In this document: positions 10,301 to 19,636 of the stretch, one piece after another
Layout of the letters: every line of letters starts with the position of its first letter
Position numbering within the stretch: position 1 is the first letter of the stretch
NCBI RefSeq assembly: GCF_900096755.1
Contig: NZ_LT615227.1
Coordinates: 361,019-425,018, forward strand
Length of the DNA stretch: 64,000 nt
Source of the DNA: Polynucleobacter necessarius
GTDB taxonomy: Bacteria > Pseudomonadota > Gammaproteobacteria > Burkholderiales > Burkholderiaceae
Direction: 5' to 3'
Translations under genes and position numbers: made by a program
The notes under the pieces: generated by a model
Databases searched by the model: none
The model's input: the letters and a program-made list of their open reading frames with translations, nothing else
Told to the model about the DNA's origin: nothing

Positions 10301-11545
10301 TTAAATTCAGGCAACATTCAGATCTCAGGGCAAGTCAAAAAGCTTGGGTTATTTGACCGCACTTGGCCAGACTTCACTTTAAGTGCAAGTAATAAAAACA
10401 ATGCCTGGCAGATCAAAATGAGCTCCCCAGCAATCGCTGGAAATCTTCAGTACCAAGAACCCAGCAACGCGGATTCAAGCGGCTTAATCAGCGGCCGCCT
10501 TGCACACTTAAAGATTCCCGATGCGATCGCAAGCCCCATTAATACAAAAAAACCAAGCCCCAAAAAAACTTCGGGAAGCGGCAAGGTAGAGCCAGGCAGC
10601 ATCCCAAGTTTAGATATCAGCATTGATGATTTTTTATGGGGCAAAGCACAACTTGGTCAAATTAAGCTGAAATCCAAAACCAGCGGCAATTTACTCAAGA
10701 TTGAGTCGTTGCAAATTAGTAACCCGCAGGGTAGCTCAGTTTTTTCAGGGCAATGGCGAGGCGCCACCCAAACTGACGCTGAGCAAACCGAACTGAACGC
10801 CAATTTAGATGTGAAAGATGCGGGGCAAATCATTGCGCACTGGAGCAGCCAAAAATCAGTAGAGGGCGGCCAAGGTCAGGTAGGTGTCAATGCACAGTGG
10901 GAAGGATCACCTTTTGCACCTAAGTATGAAACACTTTCAGGTAAGGCGAATTTAAACCTGACAAAGGGACGTCTATTAGAAGTTAATTCAAGTGGCGCAA
11001 AACTGTTAGATGTTCTTAGTCTACAAAGTTTATTTCGATTTGCCACCCTTGATCTCAAAGGAAGCCTTGGAAATATTGTTACCAAAGGAACTCCTTTTAA
11101 TTCCATTGATGCCAACTTTGACATTAGCGCTGGTCTAGCGCAAACAAAACAATTCAACGTGGTTCTAGATCAGGCGCGCGTTGCCATGACTGGGCAGATC
11201 AATATTCCCAAGCAAACACAGGACTTACGTGTCACTATTTTCCCTACGATTGATGCTACCGCAGGATCATTGGCTGCATTTGCAATTAATCCAATCGTCG
11301 GTCTTGGGGCTTTGGTAGGCCAGTACCTCATCACCAACCAAATTAACCGCAACTTACAATCAGATTATTTAGTGCAGGGCTCATGGGAAAATCCAGAGGT
11401 CATTCCTTTAGATCAAAAGGGACAGCCAATTGACTCCAAAACATTAGAGAATATTCGCAGCAAAGATTTACTGAAAGAGCAGGTCAAGCCCGGCTCGAAC
11501 CCTCCGCCCACCCCCGCGCAAAACCGCCCAGCCAATCCAGGTTAA
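7400..11545 (+). CDS. yhdP: YhdP-type AsmA-like protein
   Basis: Very large (1381 residues) envelope protein of the YhdP/AsmA-like family, whose E. coli members form bridges carrying phospholipid between inner and outer membrane. One membrane anchor lies near residues 27-51, after a basic N-terminus. The remainder is a long periplasmic region of alternating short beta-strand segments, as expected for a beta-taco groove. The AsmA-like C-terminal portion lies around residues 1200-1340, followed by a Pro-rich tail. The family is known to sit near glnE, nitrilase and tldD genes in betaproteobacteria, as here. The nitrilase follows after nine bases, so cotranscription is likely. Function is by family, not shown here. 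Confidence 0.88.
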   Translation: MLQKIIPPRLKSVFAKRPQGSGGPWRKRALVLAVFTAALLVLGHLTVRFVIWPQVEKSKASIEKLTGARIGVNVSIDNLRVSWTGIRPDFEIEGLRFNGKGKADPTLQVQKISGELSWNSFYHLAPHFHELYLEGAQIYAQRNQKGIISIAGITTDSNSNNYSFENWLFSQNNIDIKNVKIIWDDQLNKKSISDINIQTLSLSNGIRRHIGKLQTTTPWTSGPLNLEVNFIPYLGGQAGDWHDWIGTVSWNLTDLNLDRLAKEFALPLNALEGKLSTNGKIKIDNGKPDGGEAFIAADNLIIQLSKGEDAIALGRLETSLSQEADGGLISVTTKNFAWRDIDSPKTAPLESLSPMTFRWRPPAADGEIKEFGFSSPKISVDDIALFALNLPLSKKVHGWIKASKAEGELQNLDISWSESKSPLSALNIPGGWFKSNKIDFSISAKLIDLSFVGINKSMPTVSNLSGFLTANQNQGSFSVNSNNLDLEVNGLLADPKIQLDQANGQINWSKSKGNWVISTKKLSLSNPEITTNLSINYIIGGPKDPDSMNLDMDFSNAKLVSAYRYLPVSMDKDTQTYLSKAFAGGVIQNGSLHIKGDPNAIPFPKGVDGEFSLKLPIVGATFSPAPSSPGSQVAWPAFTNVNGVIAMQNSNFTVDISKANYKQVALNQFHAEIPNVSAKQLVLSVNGNAQGEAPQMLDYLLSSPVGKKQVKLEKNLQISGPANLVLGLKVPLSGSGNTNTDIQLDFPGNKVQRSDLPPFENLKGKIRITEVNPEFEDVTANFLGGSIKITSNPTSQGNQSFSISGDIAANFIRNYFSNNASQQSIALLQAMNGSSKYEGTIYFNKGGSETLLKIDLRDWASSAPAPLKKAAGSPMLGQITVRTSTSSDLSTGAGRISWNGKIGDQYFVQGELGKDDEIRQAIGIGAPANLPQQGIQLYIASSELNLDAWQDFLGNQNKNIAAPKSGKLNSGNIQISGQVKKLGLFDRTWPDFTLSASNKNNAWQIKMSSPAIAGNLQYQEPSNADSSGLISGRLAHLKIPDAIASPINTKKPSPKKTSGSGKVEPGSIPSLDISIDDFLWGKAQLGQIKLKSKTSGNLLKIESLQISNPQGSSVFSGQWRGATQTDAEQTELNANLDVKDAGQIIAHWSSQKSVEGGQGQVGVNAQWEGSPFAPKYETLSGKANLNLTKGRLLEVNSSGAKLLDVLSLQSLFRFATLDLKGSLGNIVTKGTPFNSIDANFDISAGLAQTKQFNVVLDQARVAMTGQINIPKQTQDLRVTIFPTIDATAGSLAAFAINPIVGLGALVGQYLITNQINRNLQSDYLVQGSWENPEVIPLDQKGQPIDSKTLENIRSKDLLKEQVKPGSNPPPTPAQNRPANPG

Positions 11546-11554
11546 TAGATCGCC

Positions 11555-12388
11555 ATGAGTACACCAGAACACTGCACAGAACTCAAAGTCGCCTCTATTC
11601 AGATGGTATCGACTCCTGATTTGAAAGAAAATTTATCGGCAGCCAGTCGACTCATTAAAGCTGCTGCCAACGATGGCGCGCAAGTCATTGCACTTCCAGA
11701 ATATTTCTGTCTCATGGGCCTTAAAGATACGGACAAAGTTCAAGCACGCGAAAATTTTGGGAGCGGGCCCATTCAAGAGCAACTTGCCGCTTCTGCCAAA
11801 GAAAATGGCATTCATCTCATTGCTGGCACCATTCCCCTTAAAGCTAAAGATGAGAACAAGGTCTTAAATACCACTCTCGCATTTGATCCCCAGGGCAAGA
11901 CTATTGGCCGGTACGACAAAATTCATTTGTTTGGCTTTCAAACTCAAACTGAGCGCTACCAAGAATCTGAAACCATTGAGCCCGGAGAAATTCCTAGCCT
12001 CTTGAGAATTTCAGTTAATCAAGAGGTATGGTCCTTTGGTCTTAGTATTTGCTACGACCTGCGTTTTCCAGAGCTTTATCGCTCTTTAGGCCAAGTTGAC
12101 TGTCACGTTATTCCTGCTGCCTTTACTTATACAACCGGCAAAGATCATTGGGAAATTCTCTTGCGCGCAAGAGCGATTGAAAATCAATGCTACGTCTTGG
12201 CTTCAGCTCAGGGTGGCACACATCAAAACCAACGTCGCACTTGGGGTCAAAGTATGTTGATAGACCCCTGGGGCACAATATTGGCTCAACTTGCAGAAGG
12301 CGAAGGCTTTATTTCTGGGGTTTTGTGCAAAGAAAAATTAAACGAGGTACGCTCTAAGTTACCCGCTCTTGCACACCGCAAGCTTTAA
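11555..12388 (+). CDS. Carbon-nitrogen hydrolase (Nit/omega-amidase-like)
   Basis: Nitrilase-superfamily amidase of 277 residues. The catalytic triad is visible: Glu49 in [10 protein letters not shown], Lys122 in GRYDKIHLF and Cys166 in [14 protein letters not shown]. The closest well-known relatives are Nit1/NitB-type enzymes that hydrolyse deaminated glutathione (metabolite repair) and omega-amidases; the sequence alone does not decide between them. It lies between yhdP and tldD in a tight same-strand run (gaps 9 and 20 bases). No Shine-Dalgarno sequence is evident; translation may depend on the upstream gene. Confidence 0.88.
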   Translation: MSTPEHCTELKVASIQMVSTPDLKENLSAASRLIKAAANDGAQVIALPEYFCLMGLKDTDKVQARENFGSGPIQEQLAASAKENGIHLIAGTIPLKAKDENKVLNTTLAFDPQGKTIGRYDKIHLFGFQTQTERYQESETIEPGEIPSLLRISVNQEVWSFGLSICYDLRFPELYRSLGQVDCHVIPAAFTYTTGKDHWEILLRARAIENQCYVLASAQGGTHQNQRRTWGQSMLIDPWGTILAQLAEGEGFISGVLCKEKLNEVRSKLPALAHRKL

Positions 12389-12408
12389 CGAAAGATCACC
12401 TGAATCAG

Positions 12409-13899
12409 ATGAATGCACCAGAAGCACTATTTCCAGCTAGCTGGACTAAAGCTAAAAATCAAGCAGACCTCATCAAACTAGCGAAGTCAATCTTGCTTGA
12501 GCCAACAGGGCTATCAGAGCAAGATCTACACCATACATTTGGCAATATGTTTACCCATCGCCTCGATGATGCGGACCTCTATTTCCAACACACCCGCAGC
12601 GAAAGCTGGAGTCTTGAAGAAGGCATTGTGAAATCCGGTAGCTTTAATATCGATCGAGGTGTTGGTGTCAGGGCAATTTATGGCGACAAAACTGCTTTTG
12701 CCTATTCAGATGAAATTAATTTAGAAACCTTAAATAAAGCAGCAAAAGCTACCCGAGTGATTGGGCCTGAAGGCGGTAAACAAGCTGTTGCAAGCAAACT
12801 CTTTAACCCAGTATCCAATAAGCTTTACTCTGATCTCAACCCCTTGGATTCCTTGCAGCCTAAGGAAAAAATTGCTTTACTAGAAAGTATTGAGCGCCGT
12901 GCAAAAGCGCGTGATCCGCGCATCATTCAAGTGATGACCAGTCTAGCTGGTGAGTTTGATGTTGTCCTTGTAGTAAGGGCAGATGGCCTCCTAGCGGCCG
13001 ACGTGCGTCCACTGGTGCGGGTTTCTGTTCATGTGATTGCGGAACAAAATGGTCGTCGCGAATCTGGCTCATCTGGTGGGGGCGCGCGTCACGACTATCT
13101 CTACTTTGATGCCGATCTCATCAATCGTTATGTTGATGAGGCAGTAGATGGCGCTCTAGTAAATCTAGAATCACGCCCCGCCCCTGCTGGACCAATGACT
13201 GTAGTCATGGGTCCAGGTTGGCCCGGTGTTCTTTTACATGAAGCAGTTGGCCACGGTTTAGAAGGCGATTTTAATCGCAAAGGTTCTTCGGCTTTTGCTG
13301 GTCGCATTGGTCAACGCGTTGCCGCCAAAGATGTAACCGTTGTCGATGATGGAACACTTTCTGGGCGCAGAGGATCCTTAAACATTGATGACGAAGGTAC
13401 TCCTACTCAGTGCACAACCTTAATTGAAGATGGCATTTTGAAAGGTTATATTCAAGATAGCCTTAACGCTCGCCTGATGAATATGCCCCTTACGGGAAAT
13501 GGACGACGCGAAAGTTTTGCGTCCCTCCCGATGCCACGCATGACCAATACCTACATGCTTGCCGGCAAAGATGATCCCCAAGAAATTGTGACCAGCATTA
13601 AGCGAGGCCTCTATGCAGTGAATTTCGGCGGTGGTCAGGTAGATATCACAAGTGGCAAATTTGTTTTTTCTGCCTCCGAGGCTTATTGGGTTGAAAACGG
13701 CAAAATTCAATACCCCGTTAAAGGCGCCACCATTATCGGTAGCGGTCCTGAGTCCTTAAAGCAGGTCTCCATGATTGGAAACGACCTCAAGCTAGATGGC
13801 GGCGTAGGGGTTTGCGGCAAAGAAGGGCAAAGCGTTCCTGTCGGGGTTGGGCAGCCCACCCTGAGGATTGATAGCCTGACCGTGGGCGGTACTGCCTGA
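12409..13899 (+). CDS. tldD: Metalloprotease TldD
   Basis: Subunit of the TldD/TldE zinc protease, which in E. coli processes microcin B17 and the antitoxin CcdA and degrades unfolded peptides. The HExxxH zinc motif is [11 protein letters not shown] near residue 277, and the conserved C-terminal Cys lies in [15 protein letters not shown]. The 496-residue length is slightly above the usual 480 because of the N-terminus; a later start is possible. The partner gene tldE (pmbA) is not in the window. It is the last gene of the yhdP-nit-tldD run. Confidence 0.94.
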   Translation: MNAPEALFPASWTKAKNQADLIKLAKSILLEPTGLSEQDLHHTFGNMFTHRLDDADLYFQHTRSESWSLEEGIVKSGSFNIDRGVGVRAIYGDKTAFAYSDEINLETLNKAAKATRVIGPEGGKQAVASKLFNPVSNKLYSDLNPLDSLQPKEKIALLESIERRAKARDPRIIQVMTSLAGEFDVVLVVRADGLLAADVRPLVRVSVHVIAEQNGRRESGSSGGGARHDYLYFDADLINRYVDEAVDGALVNLESRPAPAGPMTVVMGPGWPGVLLHEAVGHGLEGDFNRKGSSAFAGRIGQRVAAKDVTVVDDGTLSGRRGSLNIDDEGTPTQCTTLIEDGILKGYIQDSLNARLMNMPLTGNGRRESFASLPMPRMTNTYMLAGKDDPQEIVTSIKRGLYAVNFGGGQVDITSGKFVFSASEAYWVENGKIQYPVKGATIIGSGPESLKQVSMIGNDLKLDGGVGVCGKEGQSVPVGVGQPTLRIDSLTVGGTA

Positions 13900-13910
13900 G
13901 ATTGCCAAAT

Positions 13911-13930
13911 TACGGCTTAAAATAGCCGTA
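13911..13930 (+). promoter_or_regulatory. Inverted repeat and -10-like hexamer ending on the aroG start codon
   Basis: TACGGCT (13911-13917) and AGCCGTA (13924-13930) form a perfect 7 bp inverted repeat with a 6-base loop, and its last base is the A of the aroG ATG. The loop itself is TAAAAT, a -10-like hexamer ending six bases before the ATG. Either reading, hairpin over the start or leaderless promoter with a dyad around the -10, is possible. No Shine-Dalgarno sequence is seen. Confidence 0.35.
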
Positions 13931-15054
13931 TGAGCCAACAAAATACAAATCCAGCTAATTGGTACTCCGCAGTCGACAAGACTTCGGATACCGACGATCA
14001 ACGCATTCACAACATCTCTGTTCTGCCTCCGCCAGAGCATTTGATTCGTTTCTTTCCAATTTCTGGAACACCAACTGAAGCGTTGATTAGCAAAACTCGT
14101 CAAAAGATTCGCGACATTATTCATGGCAAAGATGATCGTTTACTCGTCATCATCGGACCATGCTCTATTCACGATCCAAAAGCAGCACTTGAATACTGCC
14201 AACGTCTTTTGGCTGAGCGCGAGCGTTTTTCCGGTGAATTAGAAATTGTGATGCGCGTGTATTTTGAAAAACCGCGCACCACTGTTGGCTGGAAAGGGTT
14301 GATTAATGACCCATACCTCGACGAAAGCTATCGCATCGAAGAAGGACTCCGTCTTGCGCGTCAAGTATTGATGGAAATTAATCGCTTAGGCATGCCAGCT
14401 GGTAGCGAATTCTTAGACGTAATTTCTCCACAATATATTGCTGACCTGATTTCATGGGGCGCAATTGGTGCACGCACCACTGAGAGTCAAGTGCATCGCG
14501 AACTGGCTTCTGGATTATCTGCACCAATCGGATTTAAGAATGGCACTGATGGCAACATCAAAATTGCTACTGACGCTATTCAAGCCGCAGGTCATCCGCA
14601 CCACTTCTTATCTGTTCATAAGAACGGTCAAGTATCGGTTGTGGAAACCAAAGGAAATAAAGATTGCCACGTGATTTTACGTGGTGGCAAAGAGCCTAAC
14701 TATGAAGTAAAGTTTGTGCAGGCTGCTTGCGCAGAGCTAGAAGCAGCAAAGCTTCCAGCCAGTTTGATGGTTGATCTGTCACATGCCAATTCAAGCAAAG
14801 AACATGAGCGTCAAATCATTGTTGCTGATGATGTCGCACAACAAATTGAATCTGGATCTCATCAGATTTTTGGCGTAATGGTTGAGAGCCACCTGAATGA
14901 CGGCGCTCAAAAATTCACGCCAGGCAAAGATGATCCAAGCAAACTAGAGTATGGCCGCAGCATTACCGATGCGTGTATTAATTGGGATGACTCAGTACAA
15001 GTTTTAGAACGTCTTGCTAACGCAGTTAAGAATCGTAGAAGCAAGAAAAAATAA
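13930..15054 (+). CDS. aroG: 3-deoxy-7-phosphoheptulonate synthase (class I)
   Basis: Condenses phosphoenolpyruvate with erythrose 4-phosphate, the first step of the shikimate pathway to aromatic amino acids. It is a class I (AroFGH-type) enzyme of 374 residues. Visible motifs are IIGPCSIHDPKAALEY near residues 74-89, the phosphoenolpyruvate-binding YFEKPRTTVGWKGL near 113-126, GARTTESQVHRELASG and MVDLSHANSSK. Enzymes of this type are usually feedback-inhibited by one aromatic amino acid; which one cannot be told here. A strong hairpin terminator follows. Confidence 0.95.
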   Translation: MSQQNTNPANWYSAVDKTSDTDDQRIHNISVLPPPEHLIRFFPISGTPTEALISKTRQKIRDIIHGKDDRLLVIIGPCSIHDPKAALEYCQRLLAERERFSGELEIVMRVYFEKPRTTVGWKGLINDPYLDESYRIEEGLRLARQVLMEINRLGMPAGSEFLDVISPQYIADLISWGAIGARTTESQVHRELASGLSAPIGFKNGTDGNIKIATDAIQAAGHPHHFLSVHKNGQVSVVETKGNKDCHVILRGGKEPNYEVKFVQAACAELEAAKLPASLMVDLSHANSSKEHERQIIVADDVAQQIESGSHQIFGVMVESHLNDGAQKFTPGKDDPSKLEYGRSITDACINWDDSVQVLERLANAVKNRRSKKK

Positions 15055-15083
15055 TCTAGCCGTCCTTGCTAAGTAGTATAGCT

Positions 15084-15114
15084 AAAAGAGACTAATTTAT
15101 TTAGTCTCTTTTTT
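15084..15114. terminator. Bidirectional terminator between aroG and the cobalamin adenosyltransferase gene
   Basis: A perfect 12 bp stem (15084-15095 with 15101-15112) encloses a 5-base loop and is flanked by A-rich and T-rich tracts, so it can act for both converging genes. The right arm overlaps the stop codon of the minus-strand gene. Confidence 0.85.
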
Positions 15115-15664
15115 CGTGCTTCCAAAGCACGTCAGAGCCACCTGCCGCACGATTAAGAATGCGCGCAATAACAAAGAGTAGATCGGATAAGCGATTGACA
15201 TATTGACGGGGAGAATCGTACAAAGGCTCTTCCCACCCCAAACGGACAATTGAACGCTCCGCTCTTCGACAAACGGTGCGACAGACATGCGCTTGTGCAG
15301 CGGCACGAGTACCACCAGGCAAAATGAATTCTGTCAAAGGTGGTAACTGCTGGTTATATTTTTCTAGCCAAACATCGAGCTGGGCAACATGCTCAGGATT
15401 GAGTAGTTTGTAGTTAGGAATACAAAGCTCACCGCCCAAATCAAATAAGTCATGCTGGACCTGCAGGAAAAGCTCACGCATTTCAGTAGAAACACCCTCT
15501 GGGATGTCTTCAGTCATCAAAACGCCGATTTCAGAGTTCAACTCATCGACATCCCCCATGGCGCAGATCCGCAGATGGTCTTTCTCAACGCGACTTCCAT
15601 CGCCCAAGCCGGTCATTCCTGCATCACCTGTTCTGGTGGCGATTTTTGATAGTCGATTTCCCAT
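15101..15664 (-). CDS. pduO: Cob(I)alamin adenosyltransferase, PduO type
   Basis: Transfers the adenosyl group of ATP to cob(I)alamin to form adenosylcobalamin. The 187-residue protein carries the family's N-terminal ATP-binding motif TRTGDAGMTGLGDGSR at residues 10-25 and the C-terminal FILPGG...RTVCRRAERSIVRL region near 125-150. It belongs to the PduO family, not the CobA/BtuR family. The start is divergent from glcD with only 36 bases between the two ATGs, which carry two back-to-back -10-like hexamers. No other cobalamin genes are in the window. Confidence 0.92.
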   Translation of the reverse strand: MGNRLSKIATRTGDAGMTGLGDGSRVEKDHLRICAMGDVDELNSEIGVLMTEDIPEGVSTEMRELFLQVQHDLFDLGGELCIPNYKLLNPEHVAQLDVWLEKYNQQLPPLTEFILPGGTRAAAQAHVCRTVCRRAERSIVRLGWEEPLYDSPRQYVNRLSDLLFVIARILNRAAGGSDVLWKHEKRD

Positions 15665-15671
15665 AAGCTTA

Positions 15672-15677
15672 ATTATA
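15672..15677 (-). promoter_or_regulatory. Consensus -10 hexamer of the cobalamin adenosyltransferase gene
   Basis: Read on the minus strand, a perfect TATAAT ends seven bases before the ATG at 15664. No Shine-Dalgarno sequence lies between, so a leaderless mRNA is expected. No good -35 box is visible. Confidence 0.45.
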
Positions 15678-15687
15678 GGTAAATGGC

Positions 15688-15693
15688 TAAAAT
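15688..15693 (+). promoter_or_regulatory. -10-like hexamer of glcD
   Basis: TAAAAT ends seven bases before the ATG at 15701. The arrangement mirrors that of the divergent gene and argues for 15701 rather than 15683 as the original glcD start. Confidence 0.35.
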
Positions 15694-15700
15694 GATTCTT

Positions 15701-17205
15701 ATGAATATGGTGACCCCACCCCCCGATTTAGCCGCTATTAGCGCCCTTCAGTCCAAACTGGTGAAGGCATTGCGTCCAATCCTTCCGGAACATGCCCTTT
15801 TATGGCAACCGGAAGACACTATTATTCCCTACGAATGCGATGGTTTAGCGGCTTATAGACGTATGCCTCTAGCAGTAGCACTTCCGGAAACAGAAGAGCA
15901 AGTCGCCCAAATTTTGAAGATTTGCTACGCGATGCAAATTCCAGTGGTTCCCCGTGGATCTGGAACTGGCCTGTCCGGCGGCGCAATGCCTCTTTCTCAA
16001 GGCTTGGTGCTTTCATTAGCCAAGCTTAAAAAAATTATCAGTATTGATCCATTTACTCGCACAGCAGTGGTCCAGCCTGGCGTTCGCAATCTTGCGATCT
16101 CAGAAGCGGTGGCACATCTTGGTCTGTACTACGCGCCAGATCCTTCATCACAAATTGCTTGCTCGATAGGCGGTAACGTTAATGAAAACTCTGGCGGCGT
16201 GCATTGCCTTAAGTACGGACTTACTCTCCACAATGTTTTACGCGTCCGCGGAATACTGATGAACGGTGAGATTGTGGAATTTGGTGGTTTAGCACCAGAT
16301 GCCCCCGGTCTTGATTTGCTGGCAATCATGATGGGTAGTGAAGGCATGCTCGCAGTAGTTACTGAAGTCACCGTGAAATTAGTTGCTAAACCAAAATTAG
16401 CGCGCGTGATTATGGCCAGCTTTGATGGCATTGAAAAAGGCGGTAATGCTGTTGCCGCCATCATTGCTGCCGGCATCATCCCTGCTGGTTTGGAGATGAT
16501 GGATAAGGCTACTACCCGCGCCGTAGAAGAGTTTGTACGCGCAGGATATGACCTCGATGCTGTAGCAATTTTACTCTGCGAATCTGATGGCACCCCAGAA
16601 GAAGTTGCTGAAGAAATCGAACGCATGACCAAGGTGCTCGAAGAAGCTGGTGCCAGCGGCATCCAAATCTCTAAAGATGAGAGTGAGCGCCTAAAGTTTT
16701 GGAGTGGCCGCAAGAACGCCTTCCCTGCCGCCGGTCGCTTAGCGCCTGACTACTACTGCATGGACGGCACTATTCCTCGCCGCCATATTGCCACCCTACC
16801 CTACTCAAACGCATTCAGGGCATGGAAGAGAAATATGGCCTTGGTTGTTTGAATGTTTTTCATGCTGGTGATGGCAATATGCATCCGCTCATTCTATTTA
16901 ACGGCGCTGACCAAGAAGAATGGCATCGTGCTGAAGAATTCGGTACAGAAATTTTGGAGGCCTGTGTAGAGCTTGGCGGCACTATCACCGGTGAGCATGG
17001 CGTTGGCATTGAAAAAATTAATTCGATGTGCGCCCAATTTGGCGAAGGTGAGCGTGAATCTTTCTGGGGCGTGAAGAGCGCTTTTGATCCGGAGAAGTTA
17101 CTGAACCCAGATAAAGCCATTCCAACATTGAATCGCTGCGCCGAGTACGGTCGCATGAGAATTAGTGGTGGCCAATTGCCTCACCCAGAATTGGAGCGCT
17201 TCTAA
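15701..17205 (+). pseudogene. glcD: Glycolate oxidase subunit GlcD, frameshifted by a 5 bp tandem duplication
   Basis: FAD-containing catalytic subunit of glycolate oxidase, which oxidises glycolate to glyoxylate. The first frame ends at 16852 and keeps the FAD-binding PVVPRGSGTGLSGG region. The second frame resumes before 16822 with FHAGDGNMHPLILFNG and ITGEHGVG and runs to 17205. ACCCT is repeated in tandem at 16793-16802; removing one copy restores one reading frame of 499 residues from the ATG at 15701, the length of E. coli GlcD, and the joint then reads RRHIATLLKRIQGMEEKYG, which aligns well with the family. The frame is also open back to an ATG at 15683. As it stands the product lacks the C-terminal quarter and should be inactive. 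glcE and glcF are intact. Confidence 0.9.
16793..16802 (+). repeat. 5 bp tandem duplication inside glcD
   Basis: ACCCT occurs twice in direct succession (16793-16797, 16798-16802). One copy is an extra +5 insertion that breaks the glcD frame. Confidence 0.85.
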
Positions 17206-18350
17206 TGACAATCTCCAATCCGCAGATCAATGCATTCCGCGAGCAAATTCTAAATGCAGCCAAGAATAAGGCTTCGCTCTCAATTGAAGGTGGCGGTACA
17301 AAGTCTTGGTATGGGAATGCCAATAGCCATGAGAAGCTCGATACACGCCCTTACTCAGGAATCCTGGAATACCAACCGGAAGAACTGGTGATCACAGCAT
17401 GTGCAGGTACTCCGTTAAAGGAAATTGAAGCGGCACTGAAAGAAAAAAATCAGGTACTCGCTTTTGAGCCGCCTCATTTTGGTGAGAACGCAACATTTGG
17501 TGGCGCCATTGCTGCTGGCTTAGCGGGTCCAGGGCGCATTACGGTTGGCAATTTCCGTGACTTCGTATTGGGCGCTCGCATTCTGGATGGTAAAGGTCAA
17601 GACCTTTCATTTGGCGGCAAGGTCATGAAGAACGTAGCTGGGTATGATGTTTCGCGCCTGATTCCCGGATCCTTGGGAACTCTGGCACTTTTATTGGAAG
17701 CCTCAGTCAAGGTGCTGCCAAAGCCTGCCGCTACAGTTACATTACGTTGCAAGATTTCCCAAGAAAAAGCTCTGCAAGCATTAAATCAGTGGGCTGGCCA
17801 ACCCCTACCTTTATCAGCTAGCTGCTGGATTGGCTCAGGTAAGGACCAAGATGGAGAGCTCACTTTCCGTCTCGCAGGCGCAGCTGCTGCAGTTAAGGCA
17901 GCAATTCCTTTGATGAGTTCTTTGCTAAATGCTACGGAACTCAACGCAGAAGTTGCTGAAAATTTCTGGAATGAATTACGCGAACAAAAAATCGCTGCAT
18001 TTAATAATCTTGGCACCGATCAAACTCTCTACCGCTTGGCATTGCCTGCGGCGTGTGGACCCATTGCGATTGCCGGCGCCGATGATGAAATTGTTTTGGA
18101 GTGGCACGGCCAACAACGCTGGATTAAAGCGCCTGGTGATGAAGCTACCTTTAATACACTCAAAGCATTAGCAAACTCTCATGGTGGACATGCGACTCGC
18201 TTTAGACAGGGCGAAAACGTTGACCCTGCTTATCAGCGTTTTACATTGCTATCAGAACAATCTCATTCCAAAGCCCTCGAGGCAGTACAAGAACGCCTAA
18301 GATCAGCCTTTGATCCTGCTGGTGTATTTGCTACTAAACGTCTTCCATAA
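17205..18350 (+). CDS. glcE: Glycolate oxidase subunit GlcE (FAD-binding)
   Basis: Second FAD-binding subunit of the glycolate oxidase complex GlcDEF, 381 residues. The N-terminal FAD-binding type 4 domain (about 1-170) contains GGGTKSWYG near 25 and GENATFGGAIAAGLAGPGR near 87-105. The C-terminus, FDPAGVFATKRLP, is typical. Its ATG overlaps the glcD stop codon by one base, so translation is normally coupled to GlcD. With glcD frameshifted, ribosomes stop about 350 bases upstream, which may lower GlcE production. The gene itself shows no damage. Confidence 0.93.
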   Translation: MTISNPQINAFREQILNAAKNKASLSIEGGGTKSWYGNANSHEKLDTRPYSGILEYQPEELVITACAGTPLKEIEAALKEKNQVLAFEPPHFGENATFGGAIAAGLAGPGRITVGNFRDFVLGARILDGKGQDLSFGGKVMKNVAGYDVSRLIPGSLGTLALLLEASVKVLPKPAATVTLRCKISQEKALQALNQWAGQPLPLSASCWIGSGKDQDGELTFRLAGAAAAVKAAIPLMSSLLNATELNAEVAENFWNELREQKIAAFNNLGTDQTLYRLALPAACGPIAIAGADDEIVLEWHGQQRWIKAPGDEATFNTLKALANSHGGHATRFRQGENVDPAYQRFTLLSEQSHSKALEAVQERLRSAFDPAGVFATKRLP

Positions 18351-18358
18351 GTATTTCT

Positions 18359-19636
18359 ATGCAAACTCAACTCGCCCCTCAATTTGCCAACACACCGGAA
18401 GGTATCGAGGCAGCCCGCATTCTGGGTAAATGCGTTCACTGCGGTTTCTGTACTGCAACCTGCCCTACCTATCAGCTGCTTGGAGACGAATTAGATGGTC
18501 CACGCGGACGTATCTATCTGATCAAGCAGATTGCGGAAGGTCAGGCGCCTACCGAAAAGACTCGCCTGCATTTAGACCGCTGCTTAACCTGCCGTAATTG
18601 CGAGAGCACTTGCCCTAGCGGCGTGCAATACGGCAATCTAGTGGACATTGGCCGTAAATGGGCGGAAGAAAATACGCCTGCACATCCAATGGCACAACGT
18701 CTAACTCGTTGGGCCTTAAAAGAAGGCTCAACAACACCAGCTTTATTCAATGCAGCCATGACCTTGGGTCGATTGGTGCGCCCGTTAATGCCTAGCGGAA
18801 TCAAACGCAAAATTCCATTGGCGGTAAATAAAGCATTGGCTAGCAGCACTGATGCCTATGCAAGGCCGACTGCAATTCATCAGCGCAAAATGGTTTTGCT
18901 TGAAGGTTGCGTTCAACCTGGAATGCTGCCGAACATCAATTCAGCAACTGCCCGCGTACTGAATGCTTTAAAGATTCAATTAATTAGCGCGCCGAGCGCT
19001 ACTTGTTGTGGAGCACTGCGCTATCACCTCAATGATCAAGCTGGAGGCATAGATAATGCCAAGCAAAATATTGATGCCTGGTGGCCTCTAGTTGAAGGTG
19101 GTATTGAAGCTATTGTGATGACAGCCTCTGGATGCGGCGTCATGGTGAAGGACTATGGCCATTTATTTGCTAATGATCCTGCTTACGCAAATAAGGCCAA
19201 AAAAATCTCTGAGTTAACCAAAGATATTTCTGAAATTCTTCCAGCCCTCGAAAATGAACTCGTACAGTTGATTGGCACAGATCCAAAACCAGGCGTGGTG
19301 TATCACCCACCTTGCACTTTGCAGCATGGGCAACAAATTCGCGGAAAGGTAGAGGGTTTACTTTCTAGCATTGGGGTTGGTGTACGTTTATGCGCAGACA
19401 GTCATCTTTGCTGCGGTTCTGCCGGCATCTATTCAGTTACTCAGTCAGAGCTATCCGAGCAGCTCCGCAGAAATAAACTGACTCACTTAAATGCAGCCTG
19501 CGAGGAATCTGGGGTGGAGGTCATTGTCTCCGGAAACATTGGCTGCATCACCCATCTTCAGCAAGATGACACCCCAGTGGTGCATTGGATCGAAATCGTA
19601 GATCAATTGATCAGAAACTCTTCTAAGGCATTATGA
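18359..19636 (+). CDS. glcF: Glycolate oxidase iron-sulfur subunit GlcF
   Basis: Electron-transfer subunit of GlcDEF, 425 residues. Two 4Fe-4S motifs are complete: C25, C28, C31, C35 (CVHCGFCTATC) and C75, C78, C81, C85 (CLTCRNCESTC). Two CCG domains follow, with CCGAL near residue 220 and CCGSAG near 355. It lies eight bases after glcE and overlaps yggS by four bases, making one operon. Intact although the catalytic subunit gene is broken. Confidence 0.95.
   Translation: MQTQLAPQFANTPEGIEAARILGKCVHCGFCTATCPTYQLLGDELDGPRGRIYLIKQIAEGQAPTEKTRLHLDRCLTCRNCESTCPSGVQYGNLVDIGRKWAEENTPAHPMAQRLTRWALKEGSTTPALFNAAMTLGRLVRPLMPSGIKRKIPLAVNKALASSTDAYARPTAIHQRKMVLLEGCVQPGMLPNINSATARVLNALKIQLISAPSATCCGALRYHLNDQAGGIDNAKQNIDAWWPLVEGGIEAIVMTASGCGVMVKDYGHLFANDPAYANKAKKISELTKDISEILPALENELVQLIGTDPKPGVVYHPPCTLQHGQQIRGKVEGLLSSIGVGVRLCADSHLCCGSAGIYSVTQSELSEQLRRNKLTHLNAACEESGVEVIVSGNIGCITHLQQDDTPVVHWIEIVDQLIRNSSKAL

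Noticed and set aside
16793-16860. Programmed frameshift in glcD
   Set aside because: There is no slippery heptamer or stimulatory structure, and the lesion is an exact 5 bp repeat that shortens to a perfect family alignment when one copy is removed.
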